NCBI GenBank assembly: GCA_026874595.1
Contig: CM049306.1
Span: 101,879,142 to 101,943,141, forward strand
Reading direction: 5' to 3'
Source: Sipunculus nudus
Lineage: Eukaryota > Annelida > Sipuncula > Golfingiida > Sipunculidae
DNA: 64,000 nucleotides
Position 1 is the stretch's first letter. Each line of letters starts with the position of its first letter. Below, in pieces: positions 51,101 through 62,735 of the stretch. The notes beneath the pieces were generated by a model. The model did no database searches and was not told the origin of the DNA. It saw only the letters and a list, made by a program, of their open reading frames with translations. Position numbers and translations under genes: made by a program.

Positions 51101-51760
51101 AATGATATCTTGGCATTCATTATTTTTTTCATTTTATCTGTAACATCTCTGTTAAGTTCCTCTGAATGTGTACCATTTCTCTGACAAGAATGAATGCCAA
51201 ACACCATGATTTAAAATTGTTACAAAGCTTTAACTTAAAAAATTGAACTGTTGTAATCTGAAAAAAAGTTATTTTAGATTGTAAAATTATCCTGGATATC
51301 CTAAATGTCCTACATTTTGACAACGCCTTTCATTTGTATGTTGACTGTCTGATCATAATATTTCATTTAAATATGAGAGGAATTTATTTTTGTGTTTGTA
51401 GAAAGGTTTCTCAAAGTTAATTAAGATGTGTTATGATCTTTTTGTTGAAATATTTTATGTTTATGTTTAATGTTTAAAACTAATGCCAAAGACTTAAATC
51501 AGATTTGATTTTACAATGCTCAGTTGAGTGTTTAATGAAATTTTGCATAAAATAAATACTTGGAAGAACATACAACTGGATTTGGGATTATTAAACCACT
51601 ACCTATGATACAGAATATTGTAATCACTTGTACCAAGTTTGATAACAGTTTATGAAAAAAGATTAAAAAAGTCTCTTATTTTATTTATTATTGTTTACAA
51701 AGGCCAGTAGCATATCAATGACATGACTCGGTAACAAAATTGATAAACAATAATACTTTT
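48126..51760. other. Unassigned sequence
   Basis: No gene is secure. 48179-48225 is an open 15-codon-plus frame between an AG and GTAAGC, too weak to call. 49215-49320 holds GTTTCTCAAACCCGCCGACC, then AAATGAAAT/AAAATAAAAAT runs and TTCCGCAGGCCACGCC. I have an unverified impression of having met this combination in other bivalve sequence; its nature is unknown. Near 50210-50460 two diverged copies of a 190-bp segment (TGAGTGATACATCC ... GACATCGTCAGGT) stand in tandem. Confidence 0.35.
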
Positions 51761-54700
51761 TAGCGAACCTGTGAGCTTATGCGATGGTGTGGTGTCATCT
51801 GTCGTCTGTACGTTAACCCATACTATCTTGAAAACAGCAAGAATTAGCATCACGAAATCTTATGCATAAAATTAGTCATCTAAAAAACTCTATCGGATTT
51901 TGCTTATTTTTTGGCTAACTGCATTTTCTTAGATTTTATAGGGAAAAAGCTAAAAAAGCTTAAAAAATCTTCTCCGAATCTGTTCAGCCAAATTGTCCAA
52001 TATTTTACAGAAATGATTCCTGGAACAATCTCTCTCAATTTTGTTCGAATGGTTTAAGTTCGGTGATTTTTGGCCGAGTTACAGGATGTTGAACTTAGTC
52101 ATCTGTCCAAAAAAGCATACTAAAATTACAATCTCAGAAATGGCTTGAGCTATCATCACCAAATTTTATGCCAATGTTGGTCACACAAGTCATATCTGAA
52201 ATTGAGGTATTGATGGCGCCACCTGCATCGGCCTTTTTTGTACGGGGGTCATCAGTGCCCGTATCATACTGACAGCTACAAATAACTTCTTCTCTGAAAC
52301 GAAATGGCCAAATTGTTTAATATCTCACAGAAATGATCCTAGGGTAGTGCTTTCTGAAGTTTGTTCAAATGGTCTCAGTTCAGTGACTTTTGGCTAAGTT
52401 ATGGGAAGCTGAATTTAGTCATATGCCATAACAGCCCATTTTAGCTAAGTGTCTACAAAAATCTTCTCAAAAACCACTGGGCCAAATTCTTAAATCTCAC
52501 ACATTAATTATCCTTAGATGTTGATAATTCAAGTTTGTTCAAATGGTCTCAGTTCAGTGACTTTTGGCTGAGTTATGGGAAGCTGAATTTAGTCATATGC
52601 CATAACAGCCCATGTAAGCTAAGTGGCTACCAAAATCTTCTTTTCAAAAACCACTGGGCCAAATTCTTAAATCTCACACATTAATTATCCTTAGATGTTG
52701 ATAATTCAAGTTTGTTCAAATGGTCTCAGTGACTTTTGGCTAAGTTATGGGAAGCTGAATTTAGTCATATGCCATAACAGCCCATGTTAGCTGAGTGGCT
52801 ACAAAAATCTTCTTCTCAAAAACCACTGGGCCAAATTCTTAAATCTCATACATTAATTATCCTTAGAAGTTGATAATTCAAGTCTGTTCAAATGGTTTTG
52901 GTTCAATGATTTTTGGCTGAGTTATGGGAAGCTGAACTTTGCCATTTTGCTGTATTTTCCCATATGAGTTATAAACCTACAAAACGTTTTTCAACTGATG
53001 ATACTGAGGCCAGTTTGTTTAATATTTTGCAAGAATAATTCCCTGAATCATTCTAATAATAATTGTCTTTTATGGTTCCAAAAAAATGAATTTTGGCTGA
53101 ATTATAAAGATTGAATTGAGTCATTTTACCATATATGTTAGCTGTGTGAAGCAGATACATCTAGCCTAGCACCAGTTTATCAGCATCCATAACATCATGC
53201 CTCTAGACATTTACATTTCAGAATATCTATGGAAAATATTGACAAGAATGTTTTTAAAAGCTTTTAAAAAATGTAGATTTATGATATTACATATCATCTG
53301 TACACTATTCATAATTTCTCAGGAATAGCAGGAGCTACGCTCTCCAAATTTTATGCAATTATCAGTCACATATCAAATGTTGATGGATTCAGCTTATTTT
53401 TGCTATCTGCATTTACTTAGATTTTACAGGGCAAAAGCTGAAAAAAACTTCTTCTTCTTGTAAAGAGTCCAGCCAAATTGTTCAATATTTTACAGAAATG
53501 ATCCCAGAGGCGAGCCTTCTCAAGTTTGTTCAAATGGTTTGTGTTGGATAAATTTTAGCAAAGTTACATAACAGGCCAAGATTGTGTATGTTTCTTGAAT
53601 AGGTTGAGAAACTGCCAACTGTTTCAGATTTGGCAACAGATCAAGAGTTCATTCAGTGCAGCCAGATTTAGGTCAAGAGTTCAATCAGTGCAGCCAAGCA
53701 CAAGGCATGTGATCACCTCATGGGCAGCATGTGATCATTTCATGGGTAGCATGTGATCACCTCATGAGTATCATGTGATCACCTCATGTTCATTCAGTGC
53801 AGCCAGGTACAGGGCAAAAGTTCACTCAGTCTAGCCAGGTGCAGGTCAAGAGTTCACTCAGTGCAGTAGCCTGAGCCAGTAATTTGTCACAGTACACACG
53901 GGGCAACAGCCTTTCTCACCTAAGCCTGGTCAGCCCCGTGCATCAGACTCAAGGTAAGTTTGATGTATTGGGCTAATATTCTGACCTGTCTATGTGTCTT
54001 TAATGGCTTTCTCGTTCACAAGACAGGTGTTGCCTAGGGTTGGGACGGTTACCGGTATACGGTATTATCACGATATCTGACAGCTACGGTTATCATACCG
54101 TCAACTTTCCTATTATCGCGATACCACGATATTAATTATTGTTCACGATTTTGGTTCACAAGCAAGCCCTTGAGGTTCAAAATAAATTTATTTCAAAGAA
54201 TTACATTTATTTTTATAAACCACATGTATTTGAATACACACGTGTGGGTGAACCGTGTGTTTACAGACTTTGGGATTAGTCGGAAATGTCCAGAAGTAGC
54301 AGGATGAATCAGAGAGGACATAAGCTTGAGAATTCCAGAAGAAAATAACATAACAATGAAAGAGCAATAAATACACATATTTCCGCTTTTATTGCATAGA
54401 ACGAAAATGTCAACATAAAAGTTTCACAACTGAATCTAACATTCCATACAGGTTGCATATTTTGCCTTATAAAATTGGGATGGTATATTTAGCCATGATT
54501 GGTATAACACGCTCTCCGAAAATTCGCCGGGATTCTCCGGCTTTTATGTAGCTATAGGAAACTGATGGAAAGTTCTGACAAGCGTGATTCGACGATGGGG
54601 GCAGGACTTCCAGCGCCTCAAGCTTGCACACCTGCAGGACCTTCATGCAACTTACATCACGTAATGAGTCATTCTGTGGTACTGGCACAATAGGTATAAA

Positions 54701-55205
54701 TGATATTAATACTTAACCCCTTGTATAAAGTCAAGACTTTAAAGGTGGTTGTTATAAATATCATTATTGATGGCTTATTTATGCCATTATATATAATTAA
54801 AAATATCGCGATATCACGGTATATCGCGATTAAATTTGAATAATTATCATGATAAAAAAAACCCATATCGTCCCAACACTAGTGTTGCCATCTACAATGA
54901 CTTTTGCAAAGTGTATGTGCCTGCTTAATTCTACGGAAGAATTTGATACATCAGCCTGAAATTGGGCTTATTTATACATGTCAAAGAGCTTTGTCGTATA
55001 CAAGACTGTTGGTGCCACCTACAATAATTTTTGTGTTGTGTGCACCCATGCCAGAATTTCAGCAGTGATGTTTGTGTATTGTTTCTTGTTCAAAATGTTT
55101 AGTACTTGCATTGTTCATATATATGAAAAGTAGTAGTTCAGCATTGAAGCGTTATACCTGGTGTATATCCATATGCACAGGTTCGCATTAGGCCTGTAGG
55201 CCTTG
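51761..55205 (+). mobile_element. B4: family B element carrying a hAT-type MITE
   Basis: The 5' end TAGCGAACCTGTGAGCTTAT and the 3' end CACAGGTTCGC, AGGCCTGTAGGCCT and TTG next to TTT are intact. Interior units with AACCACTGGGCCAAATTCTT and GATGTTGATAATTCAAGT repeat three times (about 52450, 52630 and 52810; period about 175-180), one or two more than in B1 and B2. Removing the nested MITE and one target copy leaves about 2.59 kb. Confidence 0.88.
54035..54881. mobile_element. Non-autonomous hAT-type element in B4
   Basis: An 847-bp element with ends TAGGGTTGGGACG and CGTCCCAACACTA, flanked by the perfect 8-bp duplication GTGTTGCC (54027-54034 and 54882-54889). TIR and duplication length fit the hAT superfamily. 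Near both ends are alternating ATCGCGATA/TATCACGATA palindromes. No transposase frame is seen. B1 at 23007 keeps the unoccupied target (GTGTCGCCACCTGCAATGAC). Confidence 0.9.
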
Positions 55206-55465
55206 TTTCAGTTTTTATTTTTATTTTTTTTCCCTCCTCCTGCCCCAAAGTTTTTTCAGCTCTGTTCGAGAAACAATTAATTAAAAAATAAAGGCCTTAG
55301 ATATGTACAGAATTTCTTGTTTTGTTAATCTGATACAAGTATATTGTGCTTGAGAGAATGGGGTGTAACATGAGTCTTTTTCTGTAGTATATGAAAGGTA
55401 AATTAATGCAGCAGCAAAGAATGTATACTATGTCTGAAATATATAACTTGAAATGTATTTTACAG
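55206..55465. other. Spacer before candidate exon
   Basis: T-rich then AT-rich sequence ending in the acceptor TGTATTTTACAG at 55454-55465. I see nothing else. Confidence 0.4.
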
Positions 55466-55532
55466 CTCATTACTGATAGCTCACAGGTATCCATGAAGTT
55501 TCGCTTCAGTGAGGTCAGCATTGAAAATGCAG
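55466..55532 (+). CDS. Candidate internal exon, gene not identified
   Basis: 67 bases between TGTATTTTACAG and GCAG/GTATAT, open in phase 0: LITDSSQVSMKFRFSEVSIE, then NA plus one base. The residue pattern is beta-strand like. It ends in phase 1, which fits the exon at 57234 (and also a less convincing one at 55964-56040 that ends in TGA). The family is not recognised, and no upstream partner exon was found. Confidence 0.4.
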
Positions 55533-55963
55533 GTATATATGTTATATTATCAGGTACTCTATCCATTGTTTGCTTGTATTATATGGAGCAGTGCATGAAA
55601 AAGACAGTGCACACACTACCGCAACACAAAGGCACAACAAGACCTTAGGTCATTATATCCTACAACCAATAATATGGTGTGATGTCATCAGTGGACAGAG
55701 AATAGAAACAAATAAAAAAAATAGTCCAAAATGTACATGTACACTGTGTGTAAGTAACTGTGATAACCCTACAGGTGTGTAATACTGTGTAGTGAGCTCA
55801 TGTGGCATGCTGAAATGTAATGCCACAAAACATGGCCTCTGAATGCGTAAAGTGCTTTTACATCTAGGCCACACAAAACAACATGGTTTACAGACTCTTC
55901 TTTTCATATTTTTCTTGAAACTGTATCGGTCAAGAATAAAAACTAAATTTTGCAAACATGCAG

Positions 55964-56040
55964 GAACAGTACAAATGGTGTCTGAAGAACAGCCTGAAGT
56001 TTCCATTCATATCCAAAGATACCTTCACCACACTCAATGA
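55964..56040 (+). CDS. Alternative last exon (weak)
   Basis: After AAACATGCAG the frame left by the exon at 55532 stays open for 25 codons (GTVQMVSEEQPEVSIHIQRY onward) to TGA at 56038-56040. It competes with the exon at 57234 as the next exon; the acceptor has a poor pyrimidine tract. Confidence 0.2.
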
Positions 56041-56655
56041 TAAGGGATCAAGAAAAAAAAAACAACAACAACATTACTGACCTTGAGAGTTTAGTGCTCA
56101 TTAGCTTGTAGAGATAGCATTTTGACCTTTAAAATAAGAGCAGTAATTCTGTAGAATGTAATATTTTAGGGATAGTGGCCTTAAACACATATATAAGACC
56201 TTTCTGGTTGAGTGAGTTAATCTTAACCCTGTGTAATGGTCCAATTACTCTGTCAGCATGATGTCTCAGTGTACTCTGGAAGGGTCCACTGATGAATCTG
56301 TAACAGGATGGTGGATGCCAGTATTGTGTCTTAAACAGATTATCTGTGGTTAATTCAAGGTGTGCCAGATTTTTGTGATCAGAGATCAAATCAGTTGCCG
56401 TGGGGGCATGCAGTAGAAGCAAATGTCGCCAGATCTGGACTTCCTTCCACAACAGTTTAAGCTAAACCGATTAGCTTTCTATAAATGTACCTTTGTTATG
56501 GTTATTATCAATCTCCTGTCCTGATAACAAAAAGTAGAGTATTCCTTTTTTTATCGTATACACATTTTCTCTGGTGTATGCTATGACTCATGCAGTATGA
56601 GTCTATTTGAATTTAAGATTAGGACAAGCAAAATAAGCTGAAACTTCAAGGCCTG
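56041..56655. other. Unassigned sequence
   Basis: I see nothing recognisable; the 107-codon minus frame at 56129-56452 has no family resemblance or splice context. Confidence 0.35.
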
Positions 56656-56974
56656 CTGTATCATGATGAACAAGAGCTAATGAGCAAGTCCATATCCCTG
56701 TGTCATGATAACGATACATAATGAGGCATTCCATATCCCTGTATCACGATGGATGATAGTTAAGGAGTCAGTCCATATCCATGTATCTTAATGAATGTTT
56801 GTTAACAAGCCAGTTGATATCCCTGTATTATGATGAAAGATAGTTTATGAGCCAGTCCATATCCTCGTATCATGATGAACAAAAGTTAATGAGCCAGTCC
56901 ATGTCCCTGTATCATGATGAATGATACATAATAAGTCGGTCCACATCCCCTATCATGATGAAAGATATCATAAA
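56656..56974. repeat. 42-bp minisatellite, about 7.6 copies
   Basis: Units run CTGTATCATGATGAATGATA, then GTTAATGAGCCAGTCCATATCC, starting at 56656, 56698, 56740, 56781, 56823, 56865, 56907 and 56949. Most contain the palindrome ATCATGAT. A lone unit fragment (GAGCCAGTCCATATCCCTGT) lies at 61410-61441, on the other side of the transposon. Confidence 0.9.
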
Positions 56975-57233
56975 GTGCCTAAAAAACGCTGCCTCATTAG
57001 AATGCGCACCCTGTTTGTGCTCAGAATGTTTACTCATTTATGCACACATATCCCTTTTCTAAAGTCTCTAACAGAATATGCAAATACCAAATAAAATTAA
57101 AATTTAGCTAAACCTGCCCCCAACTCCTACATTTTACAAGAGAATTTACCAAAAAAATCTTAGATTACCATGTATTCACATACAACAAACTATAAACACT
57201 TGTAATGTTTCATTTGTTTTACATTATTTACAG

Positions 57234-57361
57234 CATATTTATATTTATCTGATGATGCAGTAGCTGAGAATGTGTTCAGGTTGGGCTGCAGTAAGTGGAC
57301 AGTTTTTCCTGCCAACCAGCACCAGTCTGTAAAGGTCAATGTCCATAGTAATTTTTTTTAA
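57234..57361 (+). CDS. Candidate exon, internal or last
   Basis: The acceptor ACATTATTTACAG opens a frame in phase 1 that reads YLYLSDDAVAENVFRLGC. It either ends at the donor A/GTAAGT (57290/57291) or continues through SKWTVFPANQHQSVKVNVHS to TAA at 57359-57361. Joined to the exon at 55532 it completes a codon (GCA) and keeps a beta-rich pattern. If the donor is used, the transposon at 57498 lies in the following intron. The family is not recognised. Confidence 0.4.
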
Positions 57362-58261
57362 ACCCTAAGAAAAAATGTGTGCATATACATATATCTCACA
57401 ATGTTTTACCTGTATTACTATTTGTGACCACTATGGGATATATCTGAAGGGTAGGTGTGCCAAGCTAGAGGACATCCAGTGAGGCTTAAAATGAATACTG
57501 TGGATGTCTTCTTATTCGCGGTGGCTTCAAATTTGCGCTATTCGCGGTCGCTCTGTCACCGCGAAAATGAAACCACGCCATTATGAATGCATTTCAGGCC
57601 ATCAACATTAATTTCAGAAGCTGCCGATAGGATAAGATGCTTAAGGTAACATAAAGAAAGATGATCGCATCTGCCACAATAATGAACGGGTACATTTTCA
57701 AAATTAGAACTTAATGTAAGCTTTATCTATGTTTATACTTAAATAAATATTTTTGAAAAGAAGGAACACTTTGTCACTTTATCTATATGTTTTATCTAGG
57801 TCTGTAGTGATGTATAAGGCTGCAATCAAATGTATTAGGCTATACCGCTATATATATTTTCTTTATTTTAGATGAACAGAAGACTTGTGAAGACGTATTC
57901 AAATTTTATTTTTTTTAAATATTTCATCAACATAAATTCATTTCATAAAGTGGGTATGCAAACAAAAACTGCAAATGTCCATATGTTTCATTTGTTTTTC
58001 TTTTGTGTTTTATTTTTATTAAACTTAATAAACATTGGTACTCAGATGTAATTCACATAAACATATAATAATATGCATATATACAGTGCAAAGGTGGGCA
58101 TGCAAATAAACTAAATAATCCATCAGTGTTTCTTAATTCATCCGAACCACAAAACCATTCAAATTTACATTCACGTTTTACATCAATAAATAATCCATAA
58201 AACATACTAAGTACATACTAATATGTAACATTGGACACACCCATGAAGACAAATATTTAGT

Positions 58262-58915
58262 TCATATTCTCGTGGGTGGCTTCTCTAGTAGATCTGCTTT
58301 TACAAAGCCATCAAGGATGAGATGTTCTTTGGCTGCCATTTCCTCATGTACTTCGATCAGCCACTTCGCGTGTAGTGGCTTGATTGTTGACATCTTGGTA
58401 TCGACTTTCACGGCTTGTATGGCATCCGCGTCTTCTATGTCGTCGATTTGGCTGGCAACCTGATCAGCATACCACTGGTTGTAGCGTTGCTTCAGTGATG
58501 TCTTGTATTCTTTGTTGAACGATAGATCCAAAGGCTGCAGAAGGTCCGTGCATGCAGCTGGCACCATGCAATAGCGTATGTTATTGTCCACAAGCTTTTG
58601 TATCACAGCGTCTGTGCGATGTGCCGCGTAGACGTCGAATATGACGAGGGCTGTCTGGCGTGGATTTTCCATTTTTCTCCTCTGCTCGTTGACGTAAGGC
58701 AGGATGATCTTGTCCAAAAAGCGCAACATCGTGCTTTCATTGCTCCAGTGATTAGCTGAGTGGTGAACGTCCCAATCCTTGGGAAACTGTATTGACGGCA
58801 GGCACTTTTCTGTTTTCCCTGCGTAGAGAAGCTGTGGCGGAAGTAGTGAACCATTCATCGCAACACTGAGTAGAATCGTGATTTGCCTTTTGTCGTCCAT
58901 ACCATGGATAGGGAT
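58262..58915 (-). CDS. Transposase, exon 3 (catalytic core)
   Basis: Last exon, 217 residues plus TGA at 58262-58264. The acceptor is TACTATTTTTCAG, ending at 58916, and the exon begins in phase 0. It opens IPIHGMDDKRQIT, the conserved strand after the first catalytic Asp in DDE_1 proteins, then has PPQLLYAGKT, NHWSNE, VIFDVYAAHR (second Asp, residue 345 of the joined protein) and CTDLLQPLDLSFNK. The third acidic residue is most likely Asp381 of QPLD, with 35 residues between; Asp375 is the alternative. It catalyses strand cleavage and joining in the nucleus. No frameshift or stop is seen, and all key residues are present. Confidence 0.92.
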   Translation of the reverse strand: MPIHGMDDKRQITILLSVAMNGSLLPPQLLYAGKTEKCLPSIQFPKDWDVHHSANHWSNESTMLRFLDKIILPYVNEQRRKMENPRQTALVIFDVYAAHRTDAVIQKLVDNNIRYCMVPAACTDLLQPLDLSFNKEYKTSLKQRYNQWYADQVASQIDDIEDADAIQAVKVDTKMSTIKPLHAKWLIEVHEEMAAKEHLILDGFVKADLLEKPPTRI

Positions 58916-59224
58916 CTGAAAAATAGTAATTTAAAGTATTGTACATTTAAAATTTAATGATTGCGAACACTACCTTCTATATTTAAATCAGCATACTTTG
59001 ATTATCACAGAACGATAAAATCTTGTCTCTTTATAAAGTGTTAATAGTAAATCATAGCATTTATTAAGATTTGCATTATCTTATTACTAGTACACATTTT
59101 CTCATTATTAAATCATCTACATGCCATTACTTATAAACTGAGTATGCGACTAATAGTATACAACCAATAGTATATGACTAGAATGAATAAGAGAGAGAGA
59201 AAGAAAGAGAAAGAGGAAAATCAC

Positions 59225-59599
59225 CTGTTTTGCACCCTTTTGCGCCATTATCCAGTTGCCTCCTGGTACAAGATTACATCCTGTCTGATCCCAGTTTATC
59301 ACCAGGTTGTTCGGGATGTCTCCTTCAGTCTTGTATTTTTCGATCTTTTCCAACCAATTTGACTTGATTGTGGCGAAGTCCTGTGGCAATTTCTTTATCC
59401 CCTTGGTACCTTTGCGTTGAGTGTAGCCCATCCTTCTCAGCAGAGATCTAGCCCAAGTCTTCGTTATCTCTACGCTGCCTCCATTCGATACCAGACTGTG
59501 CCGTGGGAACTTTCCAACAATGCCCTCGGCAGCTGCTATCACTACAGGAATGTTGACTGTTGCACAATTTTCTCTCGCAACTTTTATGTAGAGCTGGAC
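59225..59599 (-). CDS. Transposase, exon 2 (DNA-binding linker and first Asp)
   Basis: 125 codons between the acceptor TTTTACTATAG (ending at 59600) and the donor CAG/GTGATT at 59225/59224, both phase 0. It includes the second helix-turn-helix type segment (TWARSLLRRMGYTQRKGT, about residues 174-191) and NLVINWDQTGCNLVP, with the first catalytic Asp at residue 230. The intron after it starts in a GA-rich run. Confidence 0.9.
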
Positions 59600-59974
59600 C
59601 TATAGTAAAAAAAGGCTTGTATAGTACAAAACTGTATAATATTGTAAGTATAAGTGTAAATTACACTAAAAAAGTGTATTTGATCAATAAATACGGTCTA
59701 TATCAATGAAACATACTCCGAAACTACTGACATATTGATTTATAAATTAAAATAATGCTAGTACAAATTAACTAGTTTTTTTCTTTATTCACACACCCTA
59801 ACGTTAACCGCTATTTTATATCAATCATTTGTATTGTTACTTTGACGCGATATTCAACTGATCCTTAAAAAAATGGAATAACGTTATCTTATACAGGTAT
59901 TGAATTATTTTCACTCTCGAAAATTACTAGTGTACTAGGTAAAAGTACAAGTGTTTAAATATGATAAACCTACC

Positions 59975-60351
59975 TTTTGATCAAGGTCACCCAGTTTGCA
60001 ACCAGGGCCTCTTGTTAGACGGGGAAGGCTGTTTGGTTCAGTCCCGCTTCTCTTTACACGCAGGTACCGTTGTTTTATCGATCTGGCTGTCGATTCACTG
60101 ATCCCAAATTTACTTGCACTTTTTGCTGGCCCTATTTCGATAGCTGACCTCGCTATCGCCAGCCGCTTGTCCTCATTGTAGTGCTTATAATCCCCGCGCT
60201 GTCTCTTAGAGTTCAATTGATCGATATGATCGTTAGCTGCTTGCCAGATCCGTGCATTCTCGTCTGACATACAAGCAAGCGGGTCGGGCAGTCCTTCCGT
60301 TCGGGGTCTCTTTAAGGTTGATCCCTTCTTTAGCCACTTGGTGATGTCCAT
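59975..60351 (-). CDS. Transposase, exon 1 (N-terminal DNA-binding domain)
   Basis: The exon runs 60351 to 59974: 126 codons from ATG to the donor CAAAAG/GTAGGT at 59974/59973, phase 0. The N-terminus is basic (MDITKWLKKGSTLKRPRTEG). A psq/CENP-B-like helix-turn-helix follows at about residues 55-100, with YNEDKRLAIARSAIE and KFGISESTARSIKQRYL. The start is chosen as the first ATG of the frame; the region upstream to 60916 is free of coding and would be the promoter and 5' UTR. The joined product is 468 residues, within the usual 400-600 of this family. Confidence 0.9.
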
Positions 60352-60918
60352 TTAAGCTGGTGTATTTACTTAAAGTGATTCAGGGAGATTAACGGGCCCC
60401 ATTTATAATAATATCAGTTGGCTTAGATGCGAAAACAGTGACCCTTTGATCCTGCAACAAGGGCAGATTACCTACAGCAGTACAGGCGTCAATTGTTGTT
60501 TGAGCAGGTGATTACGACTCGCTTTTAATTAACAGGAGTAAGATACCCTCGCCAAACAGCTTCCCAAAACAAACTAATTACACGGTCATTTAGTCACAGG
60601 TAGGTTTCTCACACCTTTATTGACATGTGAGTTGTACAGATTAAGCCTTGGCCCTGAACTAATTACAGCCAGCAAGCCAGTGCTACCAACACGCGTTGGA
60701 TCAGCCGGCCGTGACTGTGTAAACAATCGATACTTATACGGACAGATAGGCCCAGATAATAGTGAAATCAGAGGTCATTACGGTCAAAAGTTCCATATTT
60801 TATAAATAAAATATAATACTACACTTATGATGGAGCGCAAAAAAGGAACCCCGTGAAACTTCTAGAAATAAAAAAACCGCGAAAATTCAGCCCCGCGGAT
60901 ATAAAGGCAACCACAGTA

Positions 60919-62087
60919 TTTGAAAGGAGGTATTCTTTCACAATATGCCGTGTTAGCTAATGCTAATGAATAAAAATTGCTACCAAATTGGTGAATGTAG
61001 CCACTAGTGTTGTGCTACCGTGTGGCTGTATAAAAGACTATGACTGACATGCTAACCAAAATCAGACGACGTCCCAAGTGATATGTAATTGGTTTGTGAT
61101 GTTTTACAACTTTTCAACTGAACACCATTTTCCGTTTTTAAAGTAGTTTATAAATCAATTATAGCCTTTTATATAGAAATTAGATTGGTATTTGTAAGAA
61201 AATCTGGTGAATTTGAGAAAGCACACAACATCCCGTAGTGTCCCTATTATCTCTCACTCTCAGTCATTTTTCGTGACACTCCGGATTAGATTCACAGTGA
61301 TTCCCCAAATATAAGACGCAGGTGGAGTCCACACAAATTTCCCAAATTTATTCATGACATTTATTATATCCTTTATATAATGCATGTATTCTGTTAGGTA
61401 CTTCACAGTATGAGCCAGTCCATATCCCTGTATTACTGTAGACTGATAAGGTTTCAGATAATAGATCTTTGGCCCAGCTCCCATGTTCATTCTTTTCTTC
61501 ATCAAAATAAAGCTCAGTTAACAGGATGATGTACACCCAAAGATAGCATGGTTTTAATATTTCTTTGCTAGGCTTGGTATACAGGATGAAATTGAGAATC
61601 TGTGATCTTCTTTGATAGTGTGGAAAACAAAATGTAGTTTACTAGGATGTGTTATCACTTATCACCAGCAAGATTCCTATCTCATCATTCATATAGTTAC
61701 TTGTTCATATAAATTGAATTATAGCAGCTTCACATGTGTTCAGGCATACATCCAGGAACAGGTTGAGTACACATGTTAGGTGTACTGAATTGACCCCAGT
61801 CATGATATTTATTGATTCATTGATATTAACACTTTCTGACCATTGTGGTCAGCATTTTAGGATAGAGTTTAATTCTGCCATCATCATCCAGATGTCACTC
61901 ATGTATGGTAAATGTTGCAGAGAAATACCTGTTGGAATGTGGCACTGTCTGATGCACAGGAAGTTTGAATAATACAGTTCTGACAAGTGATCTGGCCTTA
62001 TCTGTATTCTTTAAAGGTACATTTTCAACAATATGTGTATTGTCTCATGCTGTTAGTTCATTTTGCTGAATATGATAGTTTCCTAAC
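60919..62087. other. Unassigned sequence right of the transposon
   Basis: No gene is recognised. A single unit of the 42-bp minisatellite lies at 61410-61441. The 81-codon minus frame at 61260-61505 has no family resemblance. Confidence 0.35.
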
Positions 62088-62470
62088 TCAGCAAACGTGC
62101 ACCCTACTCCACATGTGTCTGTATACCATAACAAGAATGAGTGATCACAGGCCCTGTCTTGCGTATTAATGACTACTCCCAGACAAGGAGAAGAAATATG
62201 AAAGAAGAAACAGTTCCAAGAGACACTGATATAATGCTTGAAAAATCTTGATTTGTGAAGTTTGTTGGGCCACCAGGTGGCATGCATGCTATGTTTATGT
62301 TTTGCACCACTGATTGCATCCTGTGCAAGCTTATTTCAGCTCATGCACTGGAGTAACCAAATGCTTTTATAGTGAAATATTGGCAGATATCATCAGATAG
62401 TAAGGAGAACACAATTTAAGTCATTTTTATTTAACATAATTGGTATGTGATTAGGTTTCTCTAAGCAGGT
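62088..62470 (+). repeat. Diverged dispersed repeat related to 3600-3950
   Basis: It shares ordered blocks with 3600-3950: CCATAACAAG, GAAACAG, CTTGATTTG-GAAGTT, GGCAGATATCAT and TATTTAACATA-TTGGT-TGTG-ATAGGT. CCATAACAAG also occurs in C2, so it may be an old C-type element. Ends are not defined. Confidence 0.4.
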
Positions 62471-62735
62471 CAAAGGAAAAGGCCAAAGTTGTAAAGTTTT
62501 CTGTTAGGGCATTTTAGTTATATGCTGATTGAAAAATGGTCTCTTGTGCACTGTGTCATGCAGTTAGAAATCACATCATAAATGTCCTAACAGAGCTACA
62601 GAATTAGGCTTTCATTTCTTGCTGTCTTGAAGGTATCCCACATGAAAACAAACTGACACACACAACCAGTTAACCTTTTTCTGAACTCACACAGCAGTCC
62701 ATACACAAACTGACCGTACAACCAGTGAACCTGTT
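62471..62735. other. Spacer before B5
   Basis: I see nothing recognisable. Confidence 0.35.

Larger units (their letters stand above)
57498..60916 (-). mobile_element. Complete pogo/Tigger-like DNA transposon
   Basis: The left end is CTGTGGATGTCTTCTTATTC; the right end, reverse-complemented, is CTGTGGTTGCCTTTATATCC. About 20 of the first 26 bases agree, and CGCGG follows in both. TA flanks each end (57496-57497 and 60917-60918). Subterminal CGCGG/CCGCG motifs repeat inside both ends (for example 57537-57560 and 60876-60898), possible transposase binding sites. The single gene is on the minus strand, with intact frame and splice sites. Left of the gene, 57580-58261 is AT-rich 3' non-coding sequence. 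The element is 3419 bp, longer than a typical pogo because of introns and long UTRs. Confidence 0.92.

Noticed and set aside
55653-56006. 117-codon minus-strand Cys-rich frame
   Set aside because: No recognisable domain or splice context, and it overlaps a candidate exon on the other strand; Cys spacing is irregular.
62270-62283. CCACCAGGTGGCAT as a further CTCF site
   Set aside because: One mismatch, and it lies inside a palindromic CCACCAGGTGG stretch of a diverged repeat; near-matches at this level are expected about once per window.
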